From Myxococcales bacterium (GTDB lineage: Bacteria > Myxococcota_A > UBA9160 > SMWR01): a DNA stretch of 59,119 bases. Shown piece by piece: positions 26,935 through 34,510 of this stretch (its first letter is position 1; the number at the start of each line of letters is the position of its first letter). The stretch covers positions 1 to 59,119 of the forward strand of contig JADFQO010000017.1 in assembly GCA_022561775.1 (NCBI GenBank). The letters run 5' to 3'. Both the position numbers and the translations under genes were made by a program. The notes below the pieces were generated by a model. It saw only the letters and a program-made list of their open reading frames with translations. It ran no database searches and was not told the origin of the DNA.

Positions 26935-28389
26935 CTAGAGGGCCTCATCGGCAGCGACGAGTGTGCCGGAGTCGAGCGAAGCGAGCAGGGTGTCGCGATG
27001 GACCTGAAATATCTCCTTGAACTCGTCGGAGAGCGGAGGCCCCTCTGGGCTCGGCAACTGAAGCGGATTCACGTACATGCCGTCCTTGGCAACGCGAAAG
27101 CAGACGTGCGGCCCGGTCGACAACCCCGTGCTCCCCACGTAACCAATCACCTGCTTCTGGCCGACGGGTAGCCCCACGCGGAGTCCGTCCACGAACCGCG
27201 AGAGGTGGCCGTAGTAGGACACGTAGCCGCTGCCGTGTCGAATCTTTACCAGATTGCCGAAGCCGCCGGCCCAACCGCTGTAGATCACTTCACCGCGGCC
27301 AACCGCAAAAACCGGAGTTCCAATGGGCGCCGCGTAATCGATTCCGTGGTGCGGACGCGTGATCTTGAGAATCGGGTGACGCCTTGCTGCTGTGTAGCGT
27401 GAAGTCACTCGCACATAGCGAACGGGGGCCATCAAGAACTGGCGTTCCACCGAACTCCCATCGGGCCGGTAGTAACCGCCGCGCCCCTCTTCGGGTTCGA
27501 AGTACACGGCCGTATGTTCGCCGGATGCGCCTGCATAGCGAGCCGCGAGGATTCGACCCGGTCGAACGAAGGCTTTCTCTCCGTTCTCGCTTGTGCGGAA
27601 CAACTGCTCGTAGAGGATCCGAAACTCGTCTCCAGTTCTGATCATGCGCGAGAAATCGACGTCGTAGGCGAAGACATCGGCAAAGTCGATCGCGAGCTGC
27701 GGTTCGGCACCCAGATCCGTGATCGCACTGTAGAGACTGGAGGTGACGATTCCGGCGACCATCGTCTGACGCGGCCAGAGTTCGGCCTCGTCTCTCACCA
27801 CCGTGTAGCCACCATCCGCATCGCGGCTCAACTCGTAGCCGACAATCGGTGAGATGCGGTAGCGGAAGAATTCGATCTCGCCTTCCGCGTTCTGCACGAG
27901 CCGATAGCTGTGACGGGGTTGCGAGTAGCGGAAGTCATAGTGCCCGATCATCTCTCTCGCAATGCGATTGACGACTCGCACACTGACACCCTGCCCGATG
28001 AGCGAGCGCGCGAGGGTGCCGCCTGGTTCGAGCACACCTTCGGTGACCCGCGGCGAAACCGTTTCGGGAATGTGGGGCGACGCTTCGCGCTCTGCCTCCG
28101 CTTCCGTCTCGGCTTCCGCTTCAGCGATGGGTACCGGCGCGGCGGCGATCGCAGCGATCGCGGCGATCGGATCCGCGGCGATCGCGGCGATCGCAGCGAT
28201 CGAATCCGCGAGGGTCGAGCCTTCGGCTTTGGCGATCTCGGGAGGCCCCACTGCGCTCGATGAATCGGAGGGCGAGATGCCAATCAGCGTCCCGAGCGCC
28301 GCGCAGACTCCTGCACCGAATAGTGACAGGGCGATCGTGGACGGTCGCCGAGTCGGCGATGGGCAGCTGATACGCATCGACCTGGGCAC
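26935..28389 (-). CDS. Secreted/anchored M23 (LytM) peptidoglycan endopeptidase
   Basis: 484 residues. One N-terminal hydrophobic segment (TIALSLFGAGVCAALGTLIG, 17-36) is a signal anchor. An Ala/Ile then Glu/Ala low-complexity linker (60-105) follows, a LysM/OapA-like region with long beta-rich middle, and the Zn peptidase domain with HHGIDYAAPIGTPV (first His and Asp), then GYVSYYGHLS and GPHVCFRV with the later histidines. The catalytic set is complete, so it is probably an active cross-link cleaver. The linker is encoded by a DNA tandem repeat at 28142-28207. Confidence 0.9.
   Translation of the reverse strand: MPRSMRISCPSPTRRPSTIALSLFGAGVCAALGTLIGISPSDSSSAVGPPEIAKAEGSTLADSIAAIAAIAADPIAAIAAIAAAPVPIAEAEAETEAEAEREASPHIPETVSPRVTEGVLEPGGTLARSLIGQGVSVRVVNRIAREMIGHYDFRYSQPRHSYRLVQNAEGEIEFFRYRISPIVGYELSRDADGGYTVVRDEAELWPRQTMVAGIVTSSLYSAITDLGAEPQLAIDFADVFAYDVDFSRMIRTGDEFRILYEQLFRTSENGEKAFVRPGRILAARYAGASGEHTAVYFEPEEGRGGYYRPDGSSVERQFLMAPVRYVRVTSRYTAARRHPILKITRPHHGIDYAAPIGTPVFAVGRGEVIYSGWAGGFGNLVKIRHGSGYVSYYGHLSRFVDGLRVGLPVGQKQVIGYVGSTGLSTGPHVCFRVAKDGMYVNPLQLPSPEGPPLSDEFKEIFQVHRDTLLASLDSGTLVAADEAL
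28142..28207 (-). repeat. Two tandem 33-nt repeats inside the M23 peptidase gene
   Basis: Two imperfect 33-nt units (28142-28174, 28175-28207), each made of three 9-nt subrepeats of the form GCGATCGC(A/G) ended by GGATCC or GAATCC. They encode runs of Ile-Ala-Ala in the linker after the membrane anchor. Copy-number slippage here would lengthen or shorten the linker in steps of 3 or 11 residues without changing frame. Confidence 0.8.
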
Positions 28390-28518
28390 CCCCCCCGCAA
28401 GCGCGGCGCGATGCCGACCATCGCTCCCGCTTGCTCCGCGCGCCTATAGTTAGCTTTCGTCGACCCGCGATGCACGGTAATTTCCTCGTCCCGGGGCGGC
28501 ATTGGTGGCGGTCATCCA

Positions 28519-30057
28519 ATGAGTGTCGACGCAAAGCAAACCCCCCAAGGGGATAACTCTTCAACACAGTTCTTCGATTCGACGCTAACTAGCCAACTCG
28601 GCTGGTCTTCGTGGATTTCCAAACACCGAGCCCGAATTTTCGGAAGCGCCCCTTGGGTCACCGCCGGGGTGTTTTCGCTACTTCTTTCCATCCAGGGGTG
28701 CGCGACTTACGGCAGCGACTTCGCGCGCGCGAAAGACCGCGTCGCGGAACTGCTCTCTCGGGCGATTCAGATCGAGACCGTCAACCCGCCCGGCGACGAG
28801 AAGCCCCTCGCAGCGTTTTTCTCGAAGATCCTCTCGAAGGCCGGAATCGAAACGCGTGTGATCGATACACCGCCCGGCGACTCCAAGATCGGGCGCGCTG
28901 CGGTCTGGGGGGTGGTGCGCGGTAGCGGCGGGCGCCAACCCATCGTCCTGCTCTCCCATCTGGACGTCGTCCCCGCCGACCCGGATGCCTGGCATACCGA
29001 ACCCTTCGCCGCTGTTCGCCAGGGCGATTACGTGATCGGTCGCGGTTCTCTCGACGCGAAGGGCATTTCAATCGTCCACCTGCTGACGCTGCTCGAATTG
29101 GCCAAACGCGAACCTCCGCTGAAGCGAGATGTCGTCTTTCTCGCGACACCCGACGAGGAGAGTGGGGGTGCGGACGGAGCGGGCTTCATCGTCCGTGAGC
29201 GGCCGGATCTCCTCGGCGGTGCCGAGTACCTCCTCACCGAGGGCGGTGGGATCCTGAAGCGGGGCAGCGACGATCCGGCGCTCTGGCGGATTGGCATCGT
29301 CGAGAAGAGCCCCTGCTGGCTCCGCGTCGTGGCACATGGAACTCCAGGGCACAGCGCCGTGCCCCCTCTGGACGCCGCGGTTCCCCGACTGATTGCAGCA
29401 CTAGAGCGCGTGGGTCGAATCGAGTCGCCAGTTCGCGTCGTACCCGAGGTCGCGCAGATGTATCGCGCGTTGGCGGAGCTGGCTTCGCCCGAAGACGTAG
29501 CCGGGTACGCGGACTTCGCCCGCCACCTCACCGAAGACCCCGCATTCCTGCGCCGCTTCATGACCTTGCGTTTCCAGGCGGCGCTGGTGACCAACACGCT
29601 GACGGTTACGGTCCTCGAGGGCAGCTCGCGCACCAACGTCCTTCCCGCAGAGGCCGTCGCCCACATCGACGCACGCTTGTTGCCGGGAGAGAGCTGCGAG
29701 CGCCTTACCCAGCTCGTGCGGGAAGCCATCGCGGATCCGGGCATCAGCACCGAGGTGCTGCTCTCCTTCGAAGCCCGCAGCTCATCCGCGAATACCCCGC
29801 TCTACGCGGCCATCGAAACCATCGCGGCGAAATCCGATCCGCCGGCCCATACGGTTCCATCGGTCACGATCGGCTTTACCGACGCTCACTACTTTCGCGA
29901 CGTCGGCGTGACCTCCTATGGTTTCACACCCCGAGCGATGCGGCGTGAAGACTCCGGCGGCGTACACGGCCGTGATGAGCGCGCAGACGTCGGATCGCTC
30001 GCGATGGCGGTGACCCTGCTCATCGAAATATTGGAAGAACTCGACCGCCTGGACTGA
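28519..30057 (+). CDS. M20 family metallopeptidase, probable lipoprotein
   Basis: 512 residues. After a ~45-residue N-terminal extension comes a hydrophobic segment ending SLLLSIQGC (Cys61), a plausible lipobox. The M20 zinc ligands are visible: LLSHLDVVPAD (His), GRGSLDAKG (bridging Asp), TPDEESGG (Glu) and the late HGRDE. HGTPGHSAVPPLDAA marks the dimerisation (lid) domain start. Relatives are carboxypeptidases and aminoacylases; substrate unknown. It is read divergently from the M23 gene across 129 nt. Confidence 0.88.
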   Translation: MSVDAKQTPQGDNSSTQFFDSTLTSQLGWSSWISKHRARIFGSAPWVTAGVFSLLLSIQGCATYGSDFARAKDRVAELLSRAIQIETVNPPGDEKPLAAFFSKILSKAGIETRVIDTPPGDSKIGRAAVWGVVRGSGGRQPIVLLSHLDVVPADPDAWHTEPFAAVRQGDYVIGRGSLDAKGISIVHLLTLLELAKREPPLKRDVVFLATPDEESGGADGAGFIVRERPDLLGGAEYLLTEGGGILKRGSDDPALWRIGIVEKSPCWLRVVAHGTPGHSAVPPLDAAVPRLIAALERVGRIESPVRVVPEVAQMYRALAELASPEDVAGYADFARHLTEDPAFLRRFMTLRFQAALVTNTLTVTVLEGSSRTNVLPAEAVAHIDARLLPGESCERLTQLVREAIADPGISTEVLLSFEARSSSANTPLYAAIETIAAKSDPPAHTVPSVTIGFTDAHYFRDVGVTSYGFTPRAMRREDSGGVHGRDERADVGSLAMAVTLLIEILEELDRLD

Positions 30058-30066
30058 GCGCGCCGG

Positions 30067-30100
30067 CTAGAAGCGCGACCCCAGAGGATTCGCCGGCTAG
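30067..30100 (+). repeat. CTAG-bounded hairpin repeat, shortened copy D
   Basis: A 34-bp remnant between the convergent M20 and aminotransferase genes. It begins CTAGAAGCGCGACCCC and ends GGATTCGCCGGCTAG. Compared with copies B and C, about 33 bp from the first loop to the left arm of the second stem are missing. CGCCGGCTAG also stands just before it (30061-30070), so the end of the unit appears twice. The terminal CTAG supplies the stop codon (TAG, minus strand) of the aminotransferase. Confidence 0.65.
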
Positions 30101-31449
30101 CGCATGTCCTGGATCGCCTTGTGGAGATCTTCGAAGAGCGGCGCGATCTCTCCGACCTCCAAACAGGAAAAGGCGATGCGGATATCCGTCGGGCCTGTAG
30201 CAATCACGCCGATCCCGTAGGCGTCCAACAGGTGGAGGCGTACCTTTTCCGCTTCGACTCCCTTCACCGCCACGCACATGAAGTAACCGCTGTTGAAGGG
30301 GTAGACGTCCCAGCTATCGGCGAAGCGCGGCTGGTTGACGACCTCGTAAACCTTCTCGGCACGGGCCCTCAGCGTTTCCAGCTTCTGCGCACGTTCAGCC
30401 TCGACTTCAGGCGACTCCAACACCCGCCGAACCAGCGACTGCGAGAGCTGCGAGACGTTCGAGATTCCTCCGCGAATCGCACCGCGCAACTTGGCATCGA
30501 GCACATCGGTCACTTCGTCGGCGCTTGCCGCCCGCCCCGGACCCAGCGTGATGAAGCCGCAGCGCAGACCCCAGACAAAGAGTTCCTTTGTCGCGCCATC
30601 GAGTTTGATCGCGAGCAGGTTGGGATGTTGATTTGCGGCCATCGCGAACAGCGACTCGGTCAAACTGGGCGCACCGAGGTGATAGAAGAGTCCGAAGTAG
30701 GCGTCGTCGAAGACCGCCACCACCCGGGTTCCCGCTTCTGCCTGCGCGACCAACGCCGCGATCAGGGCCTCTCCCTCGGCGGGCGTCGGCATGTAGCCAG
30801 TCGGATTATTGGGGAAGTTGAGCAAAGCGATCAGCTTGTCGCGGTCCTCCGCGTTCTCGGCCAAGGCGCGCGCAAAACCCTCGGTGTTGAAGCCTCCCTC
30901 GGCGAAGAAGGGATAGGTGGCGATCTTCGCGCCGTGCTGGACCTCATAGGTCAGGCGGTAGTTTCCCCAGAGTTTGTCGGGTATCAGGATGTGATCTCCG
31001 GGATCGACGAAGAGGTCACCGACGAGACTGATTCCGTGGGTGATCGCACTGGTCACCAAGGGCAAGCTGATGCGCTTGTCGCGAAGCGAAGGGTTTTCGG
31101 CCAGAAGCTTGTCGCGCCAGCGTTCGCGGAGTGCGAGCTGGCCGGCGGGCGGCGCGTAGGGGAACGCTTCGGCGGGATCGATATCGACCAGATGCTTCGT
31201 GGCGGATGCCAGATGCATCGGTCCATCGCCCTCGGTCGCAATGCCAATGGTCGCGTTGAAGCGCGTCGCCTTCTGCTTCGCTTCTGCGGACTGGGAGAGG
31301 ATGCCCTTGGGAAAGTAGAGCCGGCGCCCCATTGACGAGAGCATCGCCAGGATTTCCGGCGAAGCCGCCTCGAGCCTCACGTTGAGCTCTTTGGCGAGCG
31401 GAGTCAGATCGGTGTCAGCGCTTGCGCCGACGCTATTTTGATCGTTCAT
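30097..31449 (-). CDS. PLP-dependent aminotransferase, class I/II
   Basis: 450 residues of fold-type I aminotransferases. NFPNNPTGYMPT is the substrate-side motif, VVAVFDDAYFGLFY the PLP ring Asp/Tyr, KLDGATKELFVWGLRCGF holds the PLP lysine, and the C-terminal TDIRIAFSCLE carries the carboxylate-binding Arg. Nearest described types are aspartate/alanine-like enzymes of 400-430 residues; the exact amino acid cannot be told. Its last codons and stop lie inside repeat copy D. Confidence 0.9.
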   Translation of the reverse strand: MNDQNSVGASADTDLTPLAKELNVRLEAASPEILAMLSSMGRRLYFPKGILSQSAEAKQKATRFNATIGIATEGDGPMHLASATKHLVDIDPAEAFPYAPPAGQLALRERWRDKLLAENPSLRDKRISLPLVTSAITHGISLVGDLFVDPGDHILIPDKLWGNYRLTYEVQHGAKIATYPFFAEGGFNTEGFARALAENAEDRDKLIALLNFPNNPTGYMPTPAEGEALIAALVAQAEAGTRVVAVFDDAYFGLFYHLGAPSLTESLFAMAANQHPNLLAIKLDGATKELFVWGLRCGFITLGPGRAASADEVTDVLDAKLRGAIRGGISNVSQLSQSLVRRVLESPEVEAERAQKLETLRARAEKVYEVVNQPRFADSWDVYPFNSGYFMCVAVKGVEAEKVRLHLLDAYGIGVIATGPTDIRIAFSCLEVGEIAPLFEDLHKAIQDMR

Positions 31450-31489
31450 GGGGGTTCCTGCTTCCGCTCACGTGCTGGCTCCTGGGAAT

Positions 31490-31987
31490 CTACAACCGAC
31501 GCTGCAGAACGTCCATCAAATCATCAAAACCGATCGATCGCCAGAAGCGCTGACCTTCGGCGTTGCGGCTCGCGACTCGAACCTCGCAGCGCTCGACGCC
31601 CCGCTCTTCCACCCAGACGAGCGCGCGCTCGACCAGGGCGCGTCCCACGCCGCGGCGCCGCTCGCGCGCGCGCACCGTCAAATCCGTGATCTCGGCGCGC
31701 TGGACTTCTACCTGGATCGAGGGCGCGCGGTCGATCCTGACGGTACAAAAGCCCAACAGCACGCCATCGCGCTCGCAGACGAAGATCGCTGCGTCGGAAT
31801 CGCGGAGGATCGCGGCGAGCAAGCGCTGGATCTCCGCGTCCGCACCGGGGCGCAGGGCAAAGAGCGGGTCGCTAGACGCGTGATGCTCGGCGAGCTCAAT
31901 CCAGAGTGCTGCGACCCGATCGAGGTCGCGCGGATGCGCGCTGCGAATGCGCCCGCCGTCAGTTTCCGTGGCCCTGGACTCCGGCAG
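31490..31987 (-). CDS. GNAT family N-acetyltransferase with no canonical start codon
   Basis: About 165 residues. Reading from 31987 gives a full GNAT: IRSAHPRDLDRVAALWIELA (N-terminal helix), FVCERDGVLLGFCTVRI, AEITDLTVRARERRRGVGRA (motif A, R/RxxGxG) and AEGQRFWRSIGFDDL. The usual N-terminal GNAT elements lie upstream of a TTG at 31822, so that TTG cannot be the start. Between the in-frame stop at 31994 and the first domain residues there is no ATG, GTG or TTG; the only ordinary-looking candidate is CTG at 31987. It overlaps the end of the upstream gene by 29 nt, so re-initiation is plausible. Confidence 0.75.
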   Translation of the reverse strand: MPESRATETDGGRIRSAHPRDLDRVAALWIELAEHHASSDPLFALRPGADAEIQRLLAAILRDSDAAIFVCERDGVLLGFCTVRIDRAPSIQVEVQRAEITDLTVRARERRRGVGRALVERALVWVEERGVERCEVRVASRNAEGQRFWRSIGFDDLMDVLQRRL

Positions 31988-32726
31988 ATCGCGTCATGGT
32001 AAATGTCCCGTGCTGCGTACCGTCGCGTTCGAAATCGCCGCGCAACAGCCTCCCCCCATCCGCGGCCTCTCGCGTGGTGTAGATCGTCACACCGCCCAAG
32101 TCTTCGACCCGCTCCGACCGCAGCGCGTCTTCTCGCTGGAAGATCGGACCCTCCGCAGCTGGGTCGATGCGCCAGGATTCGACGTAGCGGATCATCGACG
32201 CGGACGACGTCGCCTGTTTGGAGGCAGACACCCAGCTCCCTTCCAAACGCCGCAAGGTTGTAGACACCCTACCCCGCTCGTTGACGGCGAGGCCGTCTTG
32301 GATGTCGGCGAGCTGGGCTGCATCGGGCTCCCAATGATGGAGGATCCGCGAAGCGCGGTTCGCCTCATCGTTCTCGAACCTTCCCGTTTCATCGTCGAAA
32401 ACGACGATCGGGTATTCGGTCCAGCGCAGGCGGTCGCCCTCACGCTCGAATACCCAGGCGCGATCGTCCCAGCGCTCCCGCTCCGCATCGGACGAGGTCG
32501 CGTCCTTGTAGTGCACGAGAACGTGCCACGCAGCCAGGAGCGTGGCCCCAGAATGGGGCCATGCGACGCCGCAAGCGAATCCAGAGGATTCGCCAGCTAC
32601 CACGTCGGGCTCCTCCGCCCTGACATTGACCGGGCCGAGCACCGCAAACCCCGCAATCAGAGCGAGTGCCGGTGCAGTCAGTTTACCAGTCAGATGGTCC
32701 GCGCAACTTCTGGAAATGACTTCCAT
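31959..32726 (-). CDS. Secreted protein of unknown function carrying an in-frame hairpin repeat
   Basis: 255 residues from the ATG at 32726. A signal peptide (LALIAGFAVLGPVNVRA) with cleavage after residue 37 is clear. Residues 43-65 (VAGESSGFACGVAWPHSG, then ATLLA) are the translation of repeat copy C. The remaining ~190 residues (LRWTEYPIVVFDDETGRFEN, EDLGGVTIYTTREAA) look like a beta-rich soluble domain I do not recognise. The frame is open 23 codons upstream, but that overlaps thyX and lacks a signal. It follows thyX and precedes the GNAT with overlaps at both ends. Confidence 0.7.
   Translation of the reverse strand: MEVISRSCADHLTGKLTAPALALIAGFAVLGPVNVRAEEPDVVAGESSGFACGVAWPHSGATLLAAWHVLVHYKDATSSDAERERWDDRAWVFEREGDRLRWTEYPIVVFDDETGRFENDEANRASRILHHWEPDAAQLADIQDGLAVNERGRVSTTLRRLEGSWVSASKQATSSASMIRYVESWRIDPAAEGPIFQREDALRSERVEDLGGVTIYTTREAADGGRLLRGDFERDGTQHGTFTMTRSAGVQGHGN
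32534..32600 (+). repeat. CTAG-type bipartite hairpin repeat, copy C (inside a coding region)
   Basis: 67 bp, the same length as copy B. Stem 1 is GTGGCCCC/GGGGCCAT, stem 2 is GCGAATCC/GGATTCGC with a 3-nt loop, joined by GCGACGCCGCAA. The boundary tetramers are mutated (CCAG at the left, CTAC at the right), so no stop codon appears in the host reading frame. It lies wholly within the secreted-protein gene, just after the signal peptide codons. Confidence 0.75.
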
Positions 32727-34243
32727 ACCGGAATCCCACAGAAGTGCTTGCCTTCGGTGCAACGCGGGCGCGCGACTCCCGTGCGCACGAAACACGGCGG
32801 ACCGATGTGGCGGGTAAGGCTCGGGTGGACGGCACCGACCTGTTCTATTTCGTCCATCGACGCCTGCCAGATTTCGCGCTGCGCGTTAAAGCAGCTTCGC
32901 ATCGTCCACTTGTGGATGAGATCGAGCAACGCACCCGACTCTTCGAATCGAACCGCTACCGCGTTGGGAATCACGTAGAGCGCGAGCTCGGGCTCGACGC
33001 CCTCGGCGAGAAGCCGCTCGCGTGCGTGCCATGCTTCACCGACAGCGTCACTGAAGAGTTCGTGACATTCGGGATCGTCTCGGATCAATTCCGGCTCGAT
33101 CACATCGACATTTCGGGGAACCGTTCTCGAGAGAAGAGGGCGCGATCCGGGCACCGTCCGGTGGCGCTGATCCTGGGAGTCCGCGGTGTGCGACAACTTC
33201 TTTCGGAAGGTGTAGTGGGCGTGTGCGAGGGGGCGCATGATGGGCGCGTGGGTCGAAATATTCAGGGTGTCGACCCGATACTTGTTCTTCGCGGGGTCGA
33301 GTGCGAGTTCCAATGCCGTATCGTCGTCGAGGTCGAAGCGACCCAGGACGTGGCGAATCGCATCTGCGATGATCTCCGGCGCCCGGACGCTGTAATCGAT
33401 CAATCGCGAACTGCGGCCGTTCAGCGATTTATCGAAGGACTCGGCCCCGCCCGCGTCGCCTACACCCGGTGGAGCGATCTGGCTCTCGATCACATCTTCG
33501 AACTCTCGGGGCGGCTCTCCGATTCGCTCGAAGAAGTCGGCGTCGATACGCTCGACTTCCTCTACCATGCGGCCTACCACGTCGGCGGCTTCCCGCGGCA
33601 CGTCGCCGACGCGAATCATTCTTCGAAGCCGGTGGAGCACGATTCCGGAGACCGTGTAGACCATCGCGGTATGGCATGCGATCGGAATCACGTAGCGCGC
33701 GGTTTCGATCGCCCGCTTCTCTGCTTCCCGCGCAATGTTCTTTGCGAAAGTCATCGATTTGCGGGCGGGCAGTCGCCACAGATCCGAGAGAATGCGCCGG
33801 GTGACCGGCGTCAAGCGCTCGGTCAACTCTCGGTAGGCGCGCCACGATCGCTCGATCGATGCGCTGAAGATCTCGCGTTCGCGCCCCTGCAGGGTAGGGG
33901 GAACGTGGGCCGTGATCTCGTCCAATTTGACGTAGCGCTGACTCTGCTGTTCGGTGTTGTAGAAGGGAAAGGCGTGCAGAAACGCCCAGACGAATTGACG
34001 CGATATTCCCGAAAGTCCGAATTCGAAGGTCGCGTGCTGATACACGGTATGGTGACCGCCTTCGAAGGTCAGCGGACCGATGTTTTTACGCTGCTGCTCG
34101 GTCACCTCGTCGGGATCGATGACGCGAGGTGAATAACAGGTTCGCGCTGCCGAAATCGCGTCGTTGTACGGATCGTTGAACCAACTGCGAAGATGGATCT
34201 CAGGCCCACTATCGATGAACGTCACATTCCCCCCGGAGCCCAT
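32690..34243 (-). CDS. thyX: Double-length ThyX-like (FAD-dependent thymidylate synthase) protein
   Basis: 517 residues, about twice a normal ThyX, made of two ThyX-like halves. Each half has its own ...YVIPxA helix (ARYVIPIA 182-189; ALYVIPNA 421-428). The ThyX signature RHRxxSxNxxSxRY is divided: the first half lost RHR (VWAFLHAF, 85-92) but keeps EQQSQRY (98-104), while the second keeps RHR (360-362, QRHRTVPGS) but lacks SxRY. The second half ends with a Cys-containing tail (PPCFVRT, RCTEGKHFCG). ThyX makes dTMP from dUMP using FAD and methylene-THF. Whether this form is active is not shown by sequence. Confidence 0.82.
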   Translation of the reverse strand: MGSGGNVTFIDSGPEIHLRSWFNDPYNDAISAARTCYSPRVIDPDEVTEQQRKNIGPLTFEGGHHTVYQHATFEFGLSGISRQFVWAFLHAFPFYNTEQQSQRYVKLDEITAHVPPTLQGREREIFSASIERSWRAYRELTERLTPVTRRILSDLWRLPARKSMTFAKNIAREAEKRAIETARYVIPIACHTAMVYTVSGIVLHRLRRMIRVGDVPREAADVVGRMVEEVERIDADFFERIGEPPREFEDVIESQIAPPGVGDAGGAESFDKSLNGRSSRLIDYSVRAPEIIADAIRHVLGRFDLDDDTALELALDPAKNKYRVDTLNISTHAPIMRPLAHAHYTFRKKLSHTADSQDQRHRTVPGSRPLLSRTVPRNVDVIEPELIRDDPECHELFSDAVGEAWHARERLLAEGVEPELALYVIPNAVAVRFEESGALLDLIHKWTMRSCFNAQREIWQASMDEIEQVGAVHPSLTRHIGPPCFVRTGVARPRCTEGKHFCGIPVWKSFPEVARTI

Positions 34244-34421
34244 CTACTCTGACAGAGAGGCCACCTCCCGGCAACGTGCTCGGCGGTGGGCAATCTTTTT
34301 CCCAATTTGAGCCGCGTGGTCAGAAGGCGGCGCGCATGCGGCGGAATCGACGCACTCGCAAGTCGGGTGATTTGGACGTGATCTTACGGGCTTGACGAGA
34401 TATTTGCGCAACCGGATCGGT

Positions 34422-34436
34422 TGGCACGGCACTTGC
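34422..34436 (+). promoter_or_regulatory. Sigma-54 (-24/-12) promoter of the pseudo-kinase/activator genes
   Basis: TGGCACG-GCAC-TTGC matches the sigma-54 consensus TGGCACG-N4-TTGC exactly. It lies 74 nt before the ATG at 34511, in the intergenic region with divergent thyX. A short palindrome, AACCGGATCGGTT (34410-34422), abuts its 5' edge. Sigma-54 promoters need an AAA+ activator; one is encoded 2 kb downstream. Confidence 0.85.
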
Positions 34437-34510
34437 GCTCAGGCGACCGGGTGGGTGTGCGCGTGACCTGGCGCAGCAATGGATAGACGCGGGAGCGAAA
34501 GAACCTTTCA

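Noticed and set aside
28142-28207. GCGATCGC octamers considered as HIP1-like highly iterated palindromes
   Set aside because: They occur here only as part of one tandem coding repeat, not dispersed as HIP1 is in cyanobacteria.
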